Below the pieces are notes generated by a model. It saw only the letters and a list, made by a program, of their open reading frames with translations. It was not told the DNA's origin and ran no database searches. Of a stretch of 6,627 nt of DNA, positions 5,063 to 6,627 are shown in pieces (position 1 is the stretch's first letter; each line of letters begins with the position of its first letter). The stretch is from assembly GCA_964530555.1 (NCBI GenBank), contig CAZHBD010000044.1, positions 1 to 6,627 on the forward strand, read 5' to 3'. Origin of the DNA: CAZHBD01 sp964530555. Its GTDB lineage: Bacteria; Patescibacteriota; Saccharimonadia; Saccharimonadales; AWTP1-31. The translations under genes and the position numbers were made by a program.

Positions 5063-6233
5063 GCTCGTCATACATGTTCTGAAAGTAGTCGCTAAAGGTT
5101 GGTAATGTTTCTGTATCAATTGTTCCTGTAGCTATAATTATGTTATTTTCATCCATAATTGGTGGGTGAATATAGCTAAGTACTTTTTCGACTGGCATCC
5201 AAGCTGCTACCTCCATGAGCCGGTCTAGTTTCTTGAACCAGCCTCGACCGTATGCACTGTTCCCCTGCAAAATGTAGCGCCGCATTGCGCTTTTATCTGC
5301 TTCTGGCCCACTATCAGCGAAGAAGGCTCGGATGGCGTTCTTGATATCAATAACTCCACACGCCCCTTCAATAATGGCTGCAAGGATCGTCCGCTCTGCT
5401 TTATATGTGCCGTCGTCGTTTTCGCGTTTATCTGGGTCTATGGTCTCGAAGTTCCCGTACAAGCAGCATGCGGTTACGTGTTGGTCCCACGCCTCATTAT
5501 GTCCTGTTCTGACCTGTTGGCCATCGGTTAGTTCATGTGCAAACCCTATTTTGCGCCGAGAAGCTGGCTGAGACGCATTTTGTTTCCAAAAGGACCCACC
5601 AGACAATTTATGCATTACTTCATGAAGAACGGTGTCCATGAGATCAGGTTTTTTTAAAAGATCGGCCTTGAAACCATAGAAATCACTCCTATTTTCGTAA
5701 AAACCAACCATCCCTATGGCCTTAGCAGCTAAATTGTGTACAAGACGAACACCGGTTTTATGCAGCGCATCATCAAGTCGAGCCTCAACGTGTCGAGGTA
5801 TGTATCCGCTATCAATACCGGATATTACAAGATCGTGGGCCTTTTGGGCTGCTATAGCGTTCCATTGCTCTAGAAACTGTGTGTGTTCTTCTACGGACCC
5901 ATTTTCGGCTAAGAAATCTTGTACCACAGCATGCCCTAGAAGTTCAGAGATGCTAGTAGGTGGGCTTGTTGCAGTTTCTGGTTCATCGAAGGCTTCTAGC
6001 AGTTCTACAACCTTCAGAGCTTTTTCGTCACCTGCATCTGCGCGATCAGTGGCGAGAGATTCAAAAGCCTGGCAAGCTTCTATATAAGCAATATTAAACA
6101 ATTCAGCGGGCCCAATAGGGGCAAGCACATTTGACAGCGGCTCATTGGTAATACTATTAACGTGCGCTAAATCCGCCTGCCATTCGGCTCTGGTAACTGG
6201 CCTAGCTCTTTCTACTAACACACCATTGGACAC
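5031..6233 (-). CDS. Putative cytoplasmic zinc metallopeptidase (HEVMH motif)
   Basis: 400 residues, with no signal peptide or membrane helix. I do not recognise a named family. The strand and helix DLMDTVLHEVMHKLSGG carry the zinc-peptidase motif HExxH at 204-208. About 38 residues on, GHNEAWDQHVTACC (244-257) has the NEA pattern that supplies the third zinc ligand (Glu247) in gluzincin-type enzymes, followed by a helix with Tyr277 and Glu280 (TYKAERTILAAI) as in many proteins of this type. The N-terminal 190 residues are helical and acidic without known motifs; the C-terminal 120 are also unassigned. The start is GTG at 6231-6233: no in-frame ATG lies before residue 175, and the predicted promoter ends nine bases upstream. 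Substrate is unknown; a housekeeping protease, a toxin-like effector or an ImmA/IrrE-like regulator protease are all possible. Overlaps comF tail to tail. Confidence 0.8.
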   Translation of the reverse strand: MSNGVLVERARPVTRAEWQADLAHVNSITNEPLSNVLAPIGPAELFNIAYIEACQAFESLATDRADAGDEKALKVVELLEAFDEPETATSPPTSISELLGHAVVQDFLAENGSVEEHTQFLEQWNAIAAQKAHDLVISGIDSGYIPRHVEARLDDALHKTGVRLVHNLAAKAIGMVGFYENRSDFYGFKADLLKKPDLMDTVLHEVMHKLSGGSFWKQNASQPASRRKIGFAHELTDGQQVRTGHNEAWDQHVTACCLYGNFETIDPDKRENDDGTYKAERTILAAIIEGACGVIDIKNAIRAFFADSGPEADKSAMRRYILQGNSAYGRGWFKKLDRLMEVAAWMPVEKVLSYIHPPIMDENNIIIATGTIDTETLPTFSDYFQNMYDEQKTGSNYLSL

Positions 6234-6242
6234 AATATTTTA

Positions 6243-6271
6243 ATAATAACATAATTAACAACTATAGTCAA
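6243..6271 (-). promoter_or_regulatory. Promoter of the metallopeptidase gene
   Basis: On the minus strand TTGACT (complement of 6266-6271) and TATTAT (complement of 6243-6248) are 17 nt apart, close to the sigma-70 consensus. Only nine A/T bases lie between the -10 and the GTG start, so the leader is at most two or three bases, and no ribosome site is present. Confidence 0.6.
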
Positions 6272-6293
6272 TATATTGTAAATGGGCATTTAG

Positions 6294-6322
6294 TTGGTCT
6301 GCAGAAATAATAATGGTATAAT
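6294..6322 (+). promoter_or_regulatory. tRNA-Ser promoter (extended -10)
   Basis: TATAAT at 6317-6322 is a perfect -10, preceded by TGG (6314-6316) as an extended -10. A weak -35 TTGGTC (6294-6299) lies 17 nt upstream. Transcription would start near 6329, about 13 nt before the mature tRNA. Confidence 0.65.
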
Positions 6323-6341
6323 TACCTCTGTTATTTTACCC

Positions 6342-6431
<90 letters not shown>

Positions 6432-6434
6432 GTT

Positions 6435-6443
6435 TGCTATAAT
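6435..6443 (+). promoter_or_regulatory. Extended -10 element after tRNA-Ser
   Basis: TGCTATAAT begins four bases after the tRNA CCA: a perfect -10 with the TGn extension. No good -35 is present because that position falls in the tRNA. It could start a transcript near 6450 covering the structured gap and the next tRNA. Confidence 0.45.
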
Positions 6444-6449
6444 CAGTTA

Positions 6450-6580
6450 CTGTCGTTGTCGTTGGCCCAACCCAGTTTTCTATCCAGTCGGATCGGCCAA
6501 GCCGCTCCTTGGGATAGAAAACTGTAAGGAAGAAGCGACTGGAAAATAAAGCAAAACAGATGGAATTGTCTGTTTTGCGA
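6450..6580 (+). ncRNA. Candidate structured RNA or spacer with two strong hairpins
   Basis: The 172-nt gap between the two tRNAs has no credible protein frame but is rich in pairing. Hairpin 1 is a perfect 13-bp stem (6473-6485 with 6512-6524) enclosing a smaller stem CGGC-CAA-GCCG (6494-6504). Hairpin 2 is a perfect 10-bp stem (6551-6560 with 6569-6578) with an 8-nt loop. TCCAGTCG (6483-6490) can instead pair with CGACTGGA (6536-6543), an alternative that competes with hairpin 1. Neither hairpin has a T-rich tail. It does not resemble SRP RNA, tmRNA, 6S RNA or RNase P RNA as far as I can see. It could also be a small inverted-repeat element or a tRNA-processing spacer. Confidence 0.35.
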
Positions 6581-6603
6581 AAGTTGACGGTCGATTCTGA
6601 CGC

Positions 6604-6627
6604 GGAGGAGTACCCAAGAGGCTGAAG
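6604..6627 (+). tRNA. Class II tRNA, 5' part only, probably tRNA-Ser
   Basis: GGAGGAG (6604-6610) followed by TACCCAAGAGGCTGAAG matches the acceptor and D-arm start typical of bacterial serine tRNAs. The window ends before the anticodon, so the isoacceptor cannot be read. No separate promoter is visible immediately upstream. Confidence 0.75.

Noticed and set aside
5716..6087. Plus-strand open frame inside the metallopeptidase gene
   Set aside because: Ser/Cys/Arg-rich composition typical of an antisense frame; the minus gene carries a coherent motif set.
6473..6524. Terminator for tRNA-Ser
   Set aside because: The stem is strong but is followed by TAAGGAAGAAG rather than a T tract, so intrinsic termination is unlikely.

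Overview
The window reads as a bacterial chromosome segment, most likely from Candidatus Saccharibacteria (TM7) or a related Patescibacteria/CPR lineage. This is inferred from a tandem run of small VirB2/TrbC-like pilin genes joined by ATGA stop/start overlaps, moderate base composition, compact layout and start codons without Shine-Dalgarno sites. TGA is used as a stop by five genes here, which argues against the CPR groups that recode UGA as glycine. No marker gene is present, so the taxonomy stays an inference.

Layout. (1) 1-3160, plus strand: a tightly packed operon of six genes. The first encodes a single-pass membrane protein with an NTF2-like outer domain (VirB8-like topology). Five secreted or membrane proteins follow, each ending in two transmembrane helices around a conserved KYxxSxGD loop. 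Most junctions are 1-4 nt overlaps. (2) 3161-3745: a sixth member of the same pilin family, with its own extended -10 promoter and a bidirectional terminator. (3) 3767-4249, minus strand: a small heat-shock protein (Hsp20) whose promoter overlaps an inverted repeat and whose Shine-Dalgarno site can fold into a weak hairpin. (4) 4374-5042, plus strand: a ComF-type phosphoribosyltransferase, divergent from hsp20 and probably leaderless. (5) 5031-6233, minus strand: a 400-residue putative zinc metallopeptidase (HEVMH), starting at GTG almost directly at its predicted transcription start and overlapping comF tail to tail by 12 nt. (6) 6294-6627: tRNA-Ser(UGA) with encoded CCA, a structured gap with its own extended -10 element and two strong hairpins, then the 5' end of a second class II tRNA, probably tRNA-Ser, cut by the window edge.

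How it fits together: the pilin array would supply several different subunits for one surface fibre or secretion channel, with the last, separately promoted gene as the likely abundant subunit. ComF is classically tied to DNA uptake, so the neighbourhood is compatible with a DNA-uptake or host-attachment apparatus, but no ATPase, channel or coupling gene is visible here. The pilin array is the most notable system in the window.
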